Source of the DNA: Gammaproteobacteria bacterium
Lineage (GTDB): Bacteria > Pseudomonadota > Gammaproteobacteria > PS1 > Pseudothioglobaceae
Assembly: GCA_030611725.1 (NCBI GenBank)
Contig: JAUWPG010000005.1
Coordinates: 1-37,590, forward strand
Direction of reading: 5' to 3'
Length of the DNA: 37,590 nt
A program made the position numbers and the translations under genes. Below, piece after piece: positions 8,744-17,167 of this stretch. Position 1 is the first letter of the stretch. Every line of letters begins with the position of its first letter. Below the pieces are notes generated by a model that had not been told where the DNA came from, ran no database searches, and saw only the letters and a list, made by a program, of their open reading frames with translations.

Positions 8744-10578
8744 TTTTCATAATAACGCTCAAGATCCGATTCTAATCTAGCCAGCCTAATCAAAGCATCT
8801 TGAGATTGTTCCTGTTGGAAGAATTCAGGGTCTGATAATTGTAATTGAATTTCACCGATTTCGATTTCTGTTCTTTCAATTTTACTGGGCAATTGTTTGA
8901 GTTCTTGCTGTTGTTTGTAATTAAGTTTTCTAGAATTTTCAGCGCCTTTAATCTGAGCCACAGGCTTTGTTTTAATCTTTTGTTTTTTTTCTAAAATGTT
9001 TTGTTTTTGGATCAGATAATCATCATAGCCACCGGCGTACTGATTAATTACGCCATCGCCATCTAACACAACGGTTGAACCAACTACATTGTTTAAAAAA
9101 GTTCTATCGTGTGAGATTAAGATTAAAGTACCAGAATAGTCAACCAGCATCTCTTCAAGCAGCTCTAAGGTTTCGACATCAAGATCATTTGTTGGCTCAT
9201 CGAGCACCAGAAGGTTTGCAGGTTTCGAAAGAATTTTAGCCAACATTAGGCGATTTTTTTCACCACCAGAAAACATTCTGATTGGTGCCATAGCTTGTTT
9301 TCCAGTGAATAAAAATTGACGTAAATAACCAATAATGTGTTTACTTTTACCACCTATTTCAATATGTTCACGACCACCTGAGACAAAATCCATGGCTTTC
9401 ATATTTGGATCAAGGTTTTCTCGCATTTGGTCAAAATAGGCCAGTTTAATGACTTTAGAGCGACGGATTGAGCCACTATTGGGCTGTAGTTCGTCTAACA
9501 GTAATTTAATAAAGGTGGACTTTCCAGTACCGTTACCGCCAATGATGCCGATTTTTTCACCTTTTAATACCAGCATTGAAAAATCTTTAATCAGTTGAAT
9601 GCCGGCAATTTGATAAGAGATTTTCTTAACTTCGAACACCAGTTTAGATACGCGCTTTTCATCTTCATTTACAGAATGGATTTTGATACTGCCTTGTTTT
9701 TTTCGGCGATTTATAAAAGAATCTCGCATGGTTTTTAAGGAGCGCACTCGGCCTTCATTTCGTGTACGTCTGGCTTTAATGCCTTGGCGAATCCAAACTT
9801 CCTCTTGTACAAGCTTTTTGTCAAAACGTGCGTTGGCCATATCTTCAGCATGAAGCTTTTCATCTTTGCGTTTAACATAATCTTTGTATCCGCAATCAAA
9901 TACAGAAAGTTTGCCTCGGTCCAAATCAAAGACTTTATTAACGATACCGGCAACGAATGAGCGGTCATGACTGATTAAAACCAAAGTGCCATGAAACTCC
10001 TTTAACATTCTTTCAAGATCAAGAATAGCGGTAATATCCATATGGTTAGTTGGCTCATCAAGCAGCAGCACATCGGGCGCTTGAATCAGTGCGCGTGCAA
10101 GCATGACACGCCTACGCCAGCCGCCAGAAAGTGTGGATAAAATAGCATCTGGATTCAGTGTAAAACGATTCAGTATCGCCTCAATTTTGTGTAAATATTG
10201 CCAACCATCAAGCTGATCAATTTGTTCTTGTAAATCACCAGCCTGATCTAACTTATTATTATTAACGAGATACTGATACTGTCTTAAAATAAGGCCAATT
10301 TCACCCAAACCTTCAGAGACGATATCGAATAGGCTTTTGTCGTTATCTTCTGGCGGGGTTTGTTCTAAATAACTAATTTTGATGCCATTTTTAATTTTTA
10401 ATTTACCATCGTCCGGCTCAATAGCACCAGCCAGGATGCGCATAAAGGTGGATTTACCCTCGCCATTACGCCCAATCAGTGCAACTTTGTCACCTTTGTG
10501 AATAGTTGAGCTAACGCCATCAAGGATGGGCTTGTCTGAAAAGCTTAGAGAAATATTATCTAGTGTGATCAGTGGCAT
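8725..10578 (-). CDS. uup: ABC-F family ATPase, Uup-like
   Basis: 617 residues with two ABC ATPase cassettes and no membrane domain. Cassette 1 has Walker A GRNGEGKST, signature TLSGGWRRR and Walker B LLLDEPTNHMD. Cassette 2 has GGNGTGKST, MFSGGEKNRL and LVLDEPTNDLD. The roughly 80 residues at the C-terminus are charged and likely coiled coil (NYKQQQELKQLPSKIERTE), the DNA-binding region of Uup. This separates it from EttA and YheS. ABC-F proteins act on the ribosome; Uup mutants in E. coli also affect transposon excision and DNA repair intermediates. It is followed by an overlapping HAD gene and is divergent from ccmH. Confidence 0.93.
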   Translation of the reverse strand: MPLITLDNISLSFSDKPILDGVSSTIHKGDKVALIGRNGEGKSTFMRILAGAIEPDDGKLKIKNGIKISYLEQTPPEDNDKSLFDIVSEGLGEIGLILRQYQYLVNNNKLDQAGDLQEQIDQLDGWQYLHKIEAILNRFTLNPDAILSTLSGGWRRRVMLARALIQAPDVLLLDEPTNHMDITAILDLERMLKEFHGTLVLISHDRSFVAGIVNKVFDLDRGKLSVFDCGYKDYVKRKDEKLHAEDMANARFDKKLVQEEVWIRQGIKARRTRNEGRVRSLKTMRDSFINRRKKQGSIKIHSVNEDEKRVSKLVFEVKKISYQIAGIQLIKDFSMLVLKGEKIGIIGGNGTGKSTFIKLLLDELQPNSGSIRRSKVIKLAYFDQMRENLDPNMKAMDFVSGGREHIEIGGKSKHIIGYLRQFLFTGKQAMAPIRMFSGGEKNRLMLAKILSKPANLLVLDEPTNDLDVETLELLEEMLVDYSGTLILISHDRTFLNNVVGSTVVLDGDGVINQYAGGYDDYLIQKQNILEKKQKIKTKPVAQIKGAENSRKLNYKQQQELKQLPSKIERTEIEIGEIQLQLSDPEFFQQEQSQDALIRLARLESDLERYYEKWSELE

Positions 10579-10630
10579 ACTGAGGTTCCATAGGTTAAAA
10601 TCATGTTAATTTAATAATTACTATTTTTGT

Positions 10631-11101
10631 ATGCGATATTTTATACTTAACAAAACTTTTGCGAGCATCGTTAGCTTTATCTTATTATTAAGTTTTTCTT
10701 CCTTAATCCTGGCAGAAAGTATCGAGGCTAAAGTTTTTTCAAGCAATGCGCAAGAAACACGTTATCGCATTTTAATTGCCGAGATTCGTTGCCCCGTTTG
10801 TCAAGGTCAAAGTATTGCTGGATCAAATGCGGATTTGTCGAAAGATTTGCGTAAACAAGTGAGAGATATGATCATTAAAGGCAACACTAATGATGAAATT
10901 CATCAGTTTATGGTGGATCGTTTCGGGGATTTTGTGGTGTATAAACCACCAATGAATAAAAATACTTATTTGTTGTGGTTAGGTCCATTTGTATTTTTAG
11001 GCCTGGGTCTGTTCTTTTTTATTCGCTCACTGTTAAATAAAAAAGAAATCACAAAAGCCGAAACTATCAACACAGATAAAGCCAAGGAATTATTAAAGTG
11101 A
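10631..11101 (+). CDS. ccmH: Cytochrome c maturation protein CcmH
   Basis: 156 residues. The N-terminal signal peptide (ASIVSFILLLSFSSLILAES) is followed by the periplasmic thiol-redox domain with EIRCPVCQGQSIAGSNADLSKDLR, whose Cys-x-x-Cys pair reduces apocytochrome c heme-binding cysteines in the system I maturation pathway. A C-terminal transmembrane helix (TYLLWLGPFVFLGLGLFFFI) anchors it in the inner membrane. The other ccm genes are not in the window. The stop overlaps the GTG start of the yjbQ-like gene by 4 bp, so it begins a four-gene overlapping chain ending in lysS. The window also encodes two small c-type cytochromes that would need this pathway. Confidence 0.95.
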   Translation: MRYFILNKTFASIVSFILLLSFSSLILAESIEAKVFSSNAQETRYRILIAEIRCPVCQGQSIAGSNADLSKDLRKQVRDMIIKGNTNDEIHQFMVDRFGDFVVYKPPMNKNTYLLWLGPFVFLGLGLFFFIRSLLNKKEITKAETINTDKAKELLK

Positions 11102-11505
11102 ATCAACAGGCGTTGTTGATTAAAACCACTGGACGTGGTGCTATTGAAATTACGCAATTGGTGAATGACACTGTCTCACAATTAAGTACTGATTCAGTAT
11201 TGTGCCATGTGTTTGTCACTCACACTTCGGCATCATTGATGATTACAGGCAATGAAGATCCGGATGTTTTGTTAGACATTGAAGATTATTTTCAAGCCCA
11301 TGTTGCCGATGCTAATCCTAGTTATCGTCACAATAATGAAGGTGATTTTGACATGTCGGGTCATATTCGCACGCTTTTAACCGGCGAAGCTAAAACAATT
11401 CCAATTCAAAATAGAAAGCTAACTTTGGGAAAGTTCCAAGGTTTGTTTTTATATGAACACCGCGCGGGTAACAATAATAGAAAACTCATTATTACCGTAT
11501 CGTGA
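11098..11505 (+). CDS. YjbQ family protein (UPF0047, thiamine-phosphate-synthase-like)
   Basis: 135 residues, the full length of the compact YjbQ/UPF0047 fold. Family signatures are VFVTHTSASLMITGNEDPDVLLDIEDYF, SYRHNNEGDFDMSGHIRTLLTG and GKFQGLFLYEHR, with conserved His residues around the active-site pocket. E. coli YjbQ can substitute weakly for thiamine phosphate synthase, but the physiological reaction of the family is uncertain. The GTG start overlaps the ccmH stop (GTGA) and the end overlaps the next GTG start in the same way, indicating translational coupling. Confidence 0.9.
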   Translation: MNQQALLIKTTGRGAIEITQLVNDTVSQLSTDSVLCHVFVTHTSASLMITGNEDPDVLLDIEDYFQAHVADANPSYRHNNEGDFDMSGHIRTLLTGEAKTIPIQNRKLTLGKFQGLFLYEHRAGNNNRKLIITVS

Positions 11506-12173
11506 GTAGTGAGACAGAACTGAGTGATTTAATGGTCACAGCCTATACGCACCAAAAAAATGGTAAATTATCAAAGGCCATTCAAGCTTGGAATGCCTTA
11601 TTAAACCATCAATCAGTCGATAAAAATCTTAAAGCCAATGCGTATTTGAGTTTGGGTAATTTACATCAATTACAAGGCAATGACGAGCTGGCAATTGAAA
11701 GCATGTCAAGTGCTATCAAAGCTAACCCAAATAGCGCCGAGGCTTATTTTTGTTTGGCATATATGGAGCAAGAAAGAGAATCATTTGACTTGGCGATCGA
11801 GTATTTTAAAAAAGCACTTACACTTAACGATAAAGATGTCGGGGCATTTAATAATTTAGGCAATTGCTATGATCGATTAAATAAAATTGATGAAGCAATC
11901 ACTGCTTATTCTAAGGCAATTAGTCTTGACAAGGAGTATATAGCGGCTATATATAACCGTGGCAATGCCTATATGAAAAAAACACAAGATAAGTCAGCAT
12001 TAAAAGATTTAACCAAAGCCATCGAATTAGACGCAAATTTTTATCAAGCTTATTATAATCAAAGCATTTTACTCAAACGTATGGGAAAATTAGCAGAATC
12101 TGAGCAGGCCTCAGTAAAGGCAAAGACTTTAGCAAAACAAGAATTAGAAACCAAAACAACATTAAAACCATGA
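11502..12173 (+). CDS. TPR-repeat protein
   Basis: 223 residues, mostly tetratricopeptide repeats. At least four can be seen, for example [72 protein letters not shown] and [26 protein letters not shown]. There is no signal peptide or membrane helix, so it is probably a cytoplasmic scaffold for protein-protein contacts. The GTG start overlaps the yjbQ-like stop, and the stop overlaps lysS (ATGA). No specific partner can be deduced, although CcmH/CcmI systems also use TPR domains and ccmH is two genes upstream; that link is speculation. Confidence 0.88.
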   Translation: MSSETELSDLMVTAYTHQKNGKLSKAIQAWNALLNHQSVDKNLKANAYLSLGNLHQLQGNDELAIESMSSAIKANPNSAEAYFCLAYMEQERESFDLAIEYFKKALTLNDKDVGAFNNLGNCYDRLNKIDEAITAYSKAISLDKEYIAAIYNRGNAYMKKTQDKSALKDLTKAIELDANFYQAYYNQSILLKRMGKLAESEQASVKAKTLAKQELETKTTLKP

Positions 12174-13663
12174 GCAACAAAGACGACAATAAATTAATTT
12201 CTGAAAGAAGATCTAAATTAGCCGCACTTCGAGAGGCGGGCAATCCATTCGTTAATGATTTTAAGCCTGAACATTTGGCACAAAATATTATTAATGATTT
12301 TGATGGGTTTTCTAAAGAAGAATTAGAAGAAAAAAATATTGATGTATCAGTGGCAGGGCGTATGATGCTTAAACGCGTTATGGGTAAAGCAAGCTTTGCC
12401 ACACTACAAGATTCATCGGCACAAATTCAGTTGTTTGTTACACGTGATGAATTACCTGAAGGTTTTTATAATGAACAGTTTAAAAAATGGGATATTGGTG
12501 ATATTATCGGTGCGTCAGGTACTTTATTTAAAACCAAAGTAGGCGAACTTTCTATTCGTATTAGTGACATCAAATTACTTACTAAGTCGTTACGACCATT
12601 GCCTGAAAAATTTCATGGCTTGTCTGATCAGGAAATTCGTTATCGTCAGCGTTATGTAGACCTCATTACCAATGAGAAGTCTCGCAATGCGTTTAAGCGA
12701 CGTTCTCAAATTGTAAGTTACATTCGTAACTTTTTTAGTGACATTGACTTTATTGAAGTGGAAACGCCTATGTTGCAAACCATTCCAGGTGGTGCGACAG
12801 CCAGGCCGTTTGAAACGCATCATAATGCGCTCGATATTGGCATGTATATGCGAATTGCACCTGAGCTTTATCTGAAGCGTTTAGTGGTTGGTGGTATGGA
12901 CAAAGTATTTGAAATCAACCGTAATTTTAGAAATGAAGGGCTTTCTACGCGTCACAATCCAGAATTCACCATGATTGAGTTTTATCAGGCTTATGCCACT
13001 TATCATGATCTCATGGATCTCACTGAAAAACTCTTCCGTGGTATTGCCCTTGATGTATGTGGTGATGCTGTTATTCATTATCAAGGTAATGATTTTGATT
13101 TCTCTAAGCCGTTTAATCGCATCAGTGTGTTTGATTCAATTCTTGAGTACAATCCAAAACTAACGGCGGATGATTTAAACCAAGCCAATGCAAAAGTAAC
13201 AGCTGAAAAATTAGGTATTCAAGTTAAAGATAATTGGGGATTAGGAAAAATTCAAATTGAAATTTTCGAAGCCACAGTAGAAGAAAGACTCATACAGCCG
13301 ACCTTTATTACCGAGTATCCAACAGAGGTGTCACCGCTTGCACGTCGCAATGATGACGACCCATTTATTACTGATCGTTTTGAATTATTTATTGGTGGCC
13401 GTGAGATCGCCAATGGATTCTCTGAGCTTAATGATGCTGAGGAGCAAGCAGAACGATTTAAAGCGCAAGTGGCTGAAAAAGATGCAGGTGATGACGAAGC
13501 CATGCATTATGATGAGGACTATATTCGTGCCCTAGAGTACGGTATGCCGCCGACAGCAGGCGAGGGTATTGGCATTGACCGTTTGGTGATGTTGTTTACT
13601 GATTCTCCATCAATACGAGATGTGTTATTGTTCCCGCATATGCGCCCTGAGGTTAAAGCGTGA
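12170..13663 (+). CDS. lysS: Lysyl-tRNA synthetase, class II
   Basis: 497 residues. It charges tRNA-Lys with lysine in the cytoplasm. The N-terminal anticodon-binding OB fold (about residues 55-150, [21 protein letters not shown]) is followed by the class II core with motif 1 around [22 protein letters not shown], motif 2 [26 protein letters not shown] and motif 3 [13 protein letters not shown]. No truncation is seen. The start overlaps the TPR gene by 4 bp. A tRNA-Lys gene lies about 2.9 kb downstream. The flanking genes are not the usual prfB. Confidence 0.97.
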   Translation: MSNKDDNKLISERRSKLAALREAGNPFVNDFKPEHLAQNIINDFDGFSKEELEEKNIDVSVAGRMMLKRVMGKASFATLQDSSAQIQLFVTRDELPEGFYNEQFKKWDIGDIIGASGTLFKTKVGELSIRISDIKLLTKSLRPLPEKFHGLSDQEIRYRQRYVDLITNEKSRNAFKRRSQIVSYIRNFFSDIDFIEVETPMLQTIPGGATARPFETHHNALDIGMYMRIAPELYLKRLVVGGMDKVFEINRNFRNEGLSTRHNPEFTMIEFYQAYATYHDLMDLTEKLFRGIALDVCGDAVIHYQGNDFDFSKPFNRISVFDSILEYNPKLTADDLNQANAKVTAEKLGIQVKDNWGLGKIQIEIFEATVEERLIQPTFITEYPTEVSPLARRNDDDPFITDRFELFIGGREIANGFSELNDAEEQAERFKAQVAEKDAGDDEAMHYDEDYIRALEYGMPPTAGEGIGIDRLVMLFTDSPSIRDVLLFPHMRPEVKA

Positions 13664-13709
13664 TAGGCTTTAACCGAAGAAGTAGTCTTGGGCTACGACC
13701 TGAAGTTAA

Positions 13710-14381
13710 GTGAATTTAATTCCTGTTTTAACGATTGATGGCCCCAGTGGGGTTGGTAAAGGTACGGTTGCTCGCATCATGGCACAAAAGTTAGGTTGGT
13801 ATTTGTTGGACTCCGGCGCAATTTATCGCGCCTTTGCGCTTGCGGTGAATGGCCGAAATATTGATATTAGCGATGAATTTTCGTTGGTGGAGATTGCCAA
13901 TAATCTTGACTTAGAATTTAAAGCCGAAGCTGGTGCTGAGCTAGTTAGTGTCTATCTAGACGGGAAAGACGTCTCTAAAGTTTTGCGCACCGAGCAAACG
14001 GGTGAAATGGCATCACGTATTGCCTCAATTGGCGTGGTTCGCACTGCACTTTTGAAACGACAACAAGCCTTTGCAAAAATACCTGGATTGGTGGCTGATG
14101 GCCGCGATATGGGTACCGTGGTTTTTGCCGATGCAGCATTTAAAGTATTTTTAACAGCAAGTGCACAGGAGCGGGCTAATAGACGCTTAAAACAATTGCA
14201 AAATCAGGGATCTGAGGGTATAATTTCGCAAATCTTAGCAGACGTTATGGTTAGGGATGAGCGTGACTCTTCACGTAAACATTCCCCGCTTATACCTGCC
14301 AAAGACGCTTTAATCATTGATACCACTGAGTTATCGATTGATGAAGTAATCACTCAAGTGAGTGAATTAATTAAAGCTTAA
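13710..14381 (+). CDS. cmk: Cytidylate kinase
   Basis: 223 residues. Cmk phosphorylates CMP and dCMP with ATP in the cytoplasm. It shows the P-loop IDGPSGVGKGTVAR near the N-terminus, LDSGAIYRAFAL, VADGRDMGTVVF and the lid region RDERDSSRKHSPL, all characteristic. The start is a GTG at 13710; homologues begin a few residues before the P-loop, so no upstream start is needed. The order cmk-rpsA-ihfB is the classical enterobacterial arrangement. A perfect inverted repeat covers the stop codon. Confidence 0.96.
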   Translation: MNLIPVLTIDGPSGVGKGTVARIMAQKLGWYLLDSGAIYRAFALAVNGRNIDISDEFSLVEIANNLDLEFKAEAGAELVSVYLDGKDVSKVLRTEQTGEMASRIASIGVVRTALLKRQQAFAKIPGLVADGRDMGTVVFADAAFKVFLTASAQERANRRLKQLQNQGSEGIISQILADVMVRDERDSSRKHSPLIPAKDALIIDTTELSIDEVITQVSELIKA

Positions 14382-14394
14382 GCGGTTAAGCTTT
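14373..14394 (+). repeat. Perfect 9-bp inverted repeat over the cmk stop codon
   Basis: AAAGCTTAA (14373-14381) and TTAAGCTTT (14386-14394) are perfectly complementary around a GCGG loop. The cmk TAA lies in the left arm. No T-run follows, so it is not a normal intrinsic terminator; it could act as an mRNA processing or stability hairpin between cmk and rpsA. Confidence 0.6.
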
Positions 14395-14471
14395 ATAAAT
14401 AAACTAACCCGATAATCACCCAACTTACACCGTTGTTGGAATATTTACCGGTCAATATCAAAGAAGAAAAT

Positions 14472-16145
14472 ATGTCAGAATCATTTGCAGAGCTATTTGA
14501 AAATAGCGTAGAACAACAAAACGTAAAAGTTGGTGCTTTATTAATGGGTACCGTCGTTAGCATTAATCGTGAAAAAGCGATTATTAATGTCGGCTTAAAA
14601 TCAGAGGGTTTTATCTCTCTAGACGAATTTAAAAACCCACAAGGTGAATTAGAGGTTGCAGAAGGCGATGTAGTAGAAGTTGCTTTAAAATCAATCGACG
14701 ATGGTCTGGGTAATACGTTGTTGTCACACGTAGATGCTAAGCGCATCAAGTTATGGCAGTCACTTGAAACTGCAATGAATTCTAAAGAAGTGGTAACGGG
14801 TATTGTTACTGGCGCTGTTAAAGGCGGTCTTACGGTTGATATTGGCGTGGTTAAAGCATTCTTACCAGGTTCATTGGTTGATGTTCGCCCAGTTAAAGAT
14901 TTCTCTTACCTGACAGGTCAAGAAATTGAGGCCATCGTTATCAAGATGGATGAAGTAAGAAACAACATCGTGATTTCTAGAAAAGCAGTAATGCAAGAAG
15001 CCAACTCTGCTGATCGTGAAGCTTTACTTGAAACACTTGAAGAGGGTAAAGAGGTTGAAGGTATTGTTAAGAACCTTGCAGATTACGGTGCATTTGTTGA
15101 TTTGGGTGGTGTTGACGGTCTACTACATATTACAGATATTTCATGGACGCGTGTTAATCACCCATCTGAGAAATTGACCATTGGTGACAAAATCATGGTT
15201 AAGATTCTTAACTATGACAAAGAGAAGATGCGTGTATCACTTGGTCTTAAACAGCTTACTGCTAGCCCTTGGGACAGTATTTCAGATCGTTTACCTATTG
15301 GTAAGAAAGTTACAGGTACAGTTTCTAACCTAACTGACTACGGAGCGTTTGTACGCATCGAAGACGGTGTTGAAGGCCTTGTTCACGTATCAGAAATGGA
15401 TTGGACAAACGCCAATGCTCGTCCTTCTAAAATTGTTAAGTTAGGTCAAGAGGTTGATGTTGTAGTCTTAGATGTTCAAGAGTCTAAGCACCGTATTTCA
15501 TTATCAATGAAACAAGCACAAGAAAACCCTTGGGAAGCATTTGAAGCGACATGCAACAAAGGCGACAAGATTGGCGTAGTGGTTAAATCAATTACTGACT
15601 TTGGTTTATTTGTAGGCCTTCCAGGCGGCATTGACGGCCTTATTCACTTGGCTGACATTTCATGGGAAAAACAATCTTCAGAAACATTAGCGTCTAACTA
15701 CTCTAAAGGTCAAGAGCTTGAAGTGGTTATCTTAAATATTGATGCTGAGAAAGAGCGTATCTCTTTAGGTATTAAGCAGTTAGAAGAAGATGACTTTATG
15801 TCGTATGCTTCATCTAACAAGAAAGGTTCAATTGTTAAAGGTGTGATTGCTGAAGTAGATCCAAGAGGTGCAGTGATTACATTGGCTGACGACATTACTG
15901 GCTACTTAAAAGCAGGTGAAATTTCACAAGAGCGTGTTGAAGATGCAACGACTGTATTAAAAACAGGCGCCGAAGTTGAAGTGGTTATTGTTAATGTTGA
16001 TAGAAGGTCTCGTAACATTTCTGTCAGTATGAAAGCGAAGGACTCTGTTGAGGAGCAAGCAGCAATGGCGGACTACAATAAACAATCTTCTGTAGAGTCA
16101 ACTGGCTCTACTTTAGGTGATTTATTAAAGCAAGCAAAAAAATAA
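14472..16145 (+). CDS. rpsA: 30S ribosomal protein S1
   Basis: 557 residues from the ATG at 14472, MSESFAELFENSVEQ, which matches the usual S1 N-terminus; AAGAAG upstream is a weak ribosome binding site. The frame can be opened 13 codons earlier at a TTG, but that adds residues absent from homologues. S1 binds mRNA and helps initiation on messages with weak Shine-Dalgarno sites. Six S1 (OB-fold) repeats are recognisable, for example VKNLADYGAFVDLGGVDGLLHITDISW, VSNLTDYGAFVRIEDGVEGLVHVSEMDW and VKSITDFGLFVGLPGGIDGLIHLADISW. Arginine codons are mainly CGT/CGC (AGA/AGG in 5 of 18), unlike the ure genes. Confidence 0.97.
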   Translation: MSESFAELFENSVEQQNVKVGALLMGTVVSINREKAIINVGLKSEGFISLDEFKNPQGELEVAEGDVVEVALKSIDDGLGNTLLSHVDAKRIKLWQSLETAMNSKEVVTGIVTGAVKGGLTVDIGVVKAFLPGSLVDVRPVKDFSYLTGQEIEAIVIKMDEVRNNIVISRKAVMQEANSADREALLETLEEGKEVEGIVKNLADYGAFVDLGGVDGLLHITDISWTRVNHPSEKLTIGDKIMVKILNYDKEKMRVSLGLKQLTASPWDSISDRLPIGKKVTGTVSNLTDYGAFVRIEDGVEGLVHVSEMDWTNANARPSKIVKLGQEVDVVVLDVQESKHRISLSMKQAQENPWEAFEATCNKGDKIGVVVKSITDFGLFVGLPGGIDGLIHLADISWEKQSSETLASNYSKGQELEVVILNIDAEKERISLGIKQLEEDDFMSYASSNKKGSIVKGVIAEVDPRGAVITLADDITGYLKAGEISQERVEDATTVLKTGAEVEVVIVNVDRRSRNISVSMKAKDSVEEQAAMADYNKQSSVESTGSTLGDLLKQAKK

Positions 16146-16159
16146 ATAAAGTTTTTAAT

Positions 16160-16183
16160 CAATCGTATTGAAACATACGGTTG
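16160..16183 (+). repeat. Hairpin between rpsA and ihfB
   Basis: CAATCGTAT (16160-16168) and ATACGGTTG (16175-16183) can form a 9-bp stem with one G-U pair and a six-base loop. There is no T-run, and it ends 11 bases before the ihfB ATG, where no clear Shine-Dalgarno is present. It may influence mRNA processing or ihfB translation. Confidence 0.45.
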
Positions 16184-16194
16184 GCCCATAAATC

Positions 16195-16473
16195 ATGAAA
16201 AAGACCGATCTTATTCTTAGTTTATTTAATAACTCTAATTTATCGAAAGCCGATGCCAAAGCATCTGTTGAGATAATTTTAGAATCACTAACGCAAGGAA
16301 TTGTTTCTGGTGAAGGTGTTGAAGTAAGAGGTTTTGGTGGTTTTTATAAAAAACATCGAAAAGCACGTTTAGGCATTAATCCTAAGACCGGCGAAAGAAC
16401 CCAGGTCGGTGAGAAACATGTGCCATTTTTTAAGCCAGGAAAATCGCTTAAAGAAGTTGTTAATAAAGACTAA
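16195..16473 (+). CDS. ihfB: Integration host factor subunit beta
   Basis: 92 residues, typical of the HU/IHF family. IHF is a heterodimeric DNA-bending protein that binds specific sites in nucleoid organisation, transcription and recombination. The beta-arm region (VEVRGFGGFYKKHRKARLGINPKTGERTQV) includes the intercalating proline of the NPKTG turn, and the C-terminal VPFFKPGKSLKEVV is standard. The IHF-beta rather than HU or IHF-alpha call rests on the position directly after rpsA and on the EVRGFG/FKPGK pattern. The alpha subunit gene (ihfA) is not in the window. Confidence 0.93.
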   Translation: MKKTDLILSLFNNSNLSKADAKASVEIILESLTQGIVSGEGVEVRGFGGFYKKHRKARLGINPKTGERTQVGEKHVPFFKPGKSLKEVVNKD

Positions 16474-16479
16474 TTTTGA

Positions 16480-16509
16480 TTGATTTATAAAGTGACGTTG
16501 ATGTATAAT
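16480..16509 (+). promoter_or_regulatory. Sigma70-type promoter of tRNA-Lys
   Basis: TTGATT (16480-16485), an 18-bp spacer and TATAAT (16504-16509), 13 bp before the tRNA. The -10 is a perfect consensus; the -35 matches at four of six positions. Confidence 0.7.
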
Positions 16510-16522
16510 TTCACTTTTTTAT

Positions 16523-16598
16523 GGGGCGTTAGCTCAGTTGGTAGAGCACTGGACTTTTAATCCATTGGTCGAGCGTTCAAATCGCTCACGCCCCACCA
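16523..16598 (+). tRNA. tRNA-Lys (anticodon TTT)
   Basis: A complete 76-nt cloverleaf. The acceptor GGGGCGT pairs with ACGCCCC. The D arm is GCTC/GAGC with AGTTGGTA, the anticodon loop CTTTTAA has TTT at 16556-16558, and the T arm is GAGCG/CGCTC with loop TTCAAAT. CCA is encoded. The outermost anticodon-stem pair is a C-T mismatch; otherwise the stems are intact. It has its own promoter upstream and terminator downstream. Confidence 0.97.
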
Positions 16599-16605
16599 TA
16601 TACTT

Positions 16606-16637
16606 AAAGGCCTACATTGATTGTAGGCCTTTTTTTT
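16606..16637 (+). terminator. Intrinsic terminator after tRNA-Lys
   Basis: AAAGGCCTACA (16606-16616), a five-base loop and TGTAGGCC followed by eight T (16622-16637) form a strong GC-containing stem with a U-tract, only 7 bases after the CCA end. Confidence 0.93.
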
Positions 16638-16754
16638 CGCCTGCTAAAAAATACTGACTGATTAGTTCTATATTGATAGTATAGCGTCCTGACAAACTTG
16701 AACACAAAGATGGTTAGATAATCATTAATCAGCCTTAAGGCATATTCAGTTTTT

Positions 16755-16952
16755 TTATTGAATCTTTAAAGCTTCCACAGCGCCACCTTCCATAAAATAT
16801 TTTTGCTTAGTTACTTCAAGTTTCTGTAAAAATAAACCACTAATAGTTAATAATAATATTGACAGCGTGATTATTTTCCTTATAATATGAATTGTAATAT
16901 TTGCCCAATGCTGGGTGAAATAAACCGAATATCGATGTTCGTATCTTTTTTG
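16755..16952 (-). pseudogene. Possible remnant of a membrane-protein gene
   Basis: The minus-strand frame between stops at 16953-16955 and 16755-16757 reads 65 codons: a basic and aromatic stretch (KRYEHRYSVYFTQHWANI), a hydrophobic helix (LSILLLTISGLFLQ) and a tail (TKQKYFMEGGAVEALKIQ). It looks more protein-like than chance AT-rich sequence, but there is no ATG, GTG or TTG before the hydrophobic part. It may be the end of a decayed gene, or coincidence. It overlaps the consensus promoter on the other strand. Confidence 0.2.
16859..16886 (+). promoter_or_regulatory. Consensus sigma70 promoter upstream of urtA leader
   Basis: TTGACA (16859-16864), a 16-bp spacer and TATAAT (16881-16886) both match consensus perfectly. 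Transcription would begin near 16893, giving about 200 nt to the terminator at 17094-17101 and about 275 nt to the urtA start codon. No equally good promoter is seen between the terminator and urtA. Confidence 0.65.
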
Positions 16953-17048
16953 TTAGATTATATCTGACATAAAGTACGGACATTTTTTTTGGATTGTTGT
17001 AAAACAGCCGCCTTACAATCGCCGATGATATGTAAGTAGTAAACAATG

Positions 17049-17101
17049 AAGTTTACCCCTCTAAGTACTACCAAGTATAGAGAGGGGTGAACTTTTTTTT
17101 T
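17049..17101 (+). terminator. Intrinsic terminator (possible attenuator) before urtA
   Basis: AAGTTTACCCCTCT (17049-17062) pairs with AGAGGGGTGAACTT (17081-17094) over 14 bp with one G-T pair, and a run of nine T follows. The 5' arm overlaps a 6-bp hairpin GTAAAC/GTTTAC (17039-17044 with 17051-17056) that would exclude the terminator if formed, the layout expected for attenuation. It lies 67 bp before the urtA ATG. Confidence 0.85.
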
Positions 17102-17117
17102 GGCTAAAAAACAATAC

Positions 17118-17162
17118 GGCAAATTAAATTTATTAATTGCCTAATTTTAAAAAAAATAGGAG
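17118..17162 (+). promoter_or_regulatory. 5' UTR hairpin and strong ribosome binding site of urtA
   Basis: GGCAAATTAA and TTAATTGCC (17118-17141) can pair with one bulged base. AGGAG at 17158-17162 lies 5 bases before the ATG at 17168, a strong Shine-Dalgarno, and favours this start over the ATG at 17164. Confidence 0.55.
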
Positions 17163-17167
17163 TATGT

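Larger units (their letters stand above)
16638..17048 (+). other. Intergenic region between tRNA-Lys and the urea locus
   Basis: About 400 bp without a convincing gene. It contains a consensus promoter at 16859-16886 and then several short inverted repeats: GCCCA/TGGGT around 16903-16916; the near-palindrome CGAATATCGATGTTCG at 16926-16941; GTTAGA/TCTGAC at 16952-16968; and TTGTAA/TTACAA at 16997-17018, which competes with TTACA/TGTAA at 17013-17035. GTAAAC/GTTTAC at 17039-17056 overlaps the 5' arm of the next terminator. This is compatible with a structured leader or small RNA of about 200 nt ending at the terminator. On the minus strand, 16755-16952 is an open frame without an ATG near its start, which could be a gene remnant. 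Confidence 0.5.

Noticed and set aside
14433-14471. Extension of S1 from a TTG start
   Set aside because: The ATG at 14472 gives the normal S1 N-terminus (SESFAELFENS); the extra 13 codons have no counterpart in the family.
16840-17046. 68-aa minus-strand frame in the tRNA-urtA gap
   Set aside because: It has no recognisable domain and lies over the promoter and inverted repeats. Another frame on the same strand (16755-16952) looks more protein-like, and even that is weak.
17102-17160. Sigma54 (NtrC-type) promoter for urtA
   Set aside because: Expected because of nitrogen control, but no TGGC-N-TTGC pair with correct spacing is visible directly before urtA.
16523-17167. tRNA-Lys as an attachment site for an integrated element
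   Set aside because: No duplicate of the tRNA 3' end was noticed further along and no integrase gene is present.
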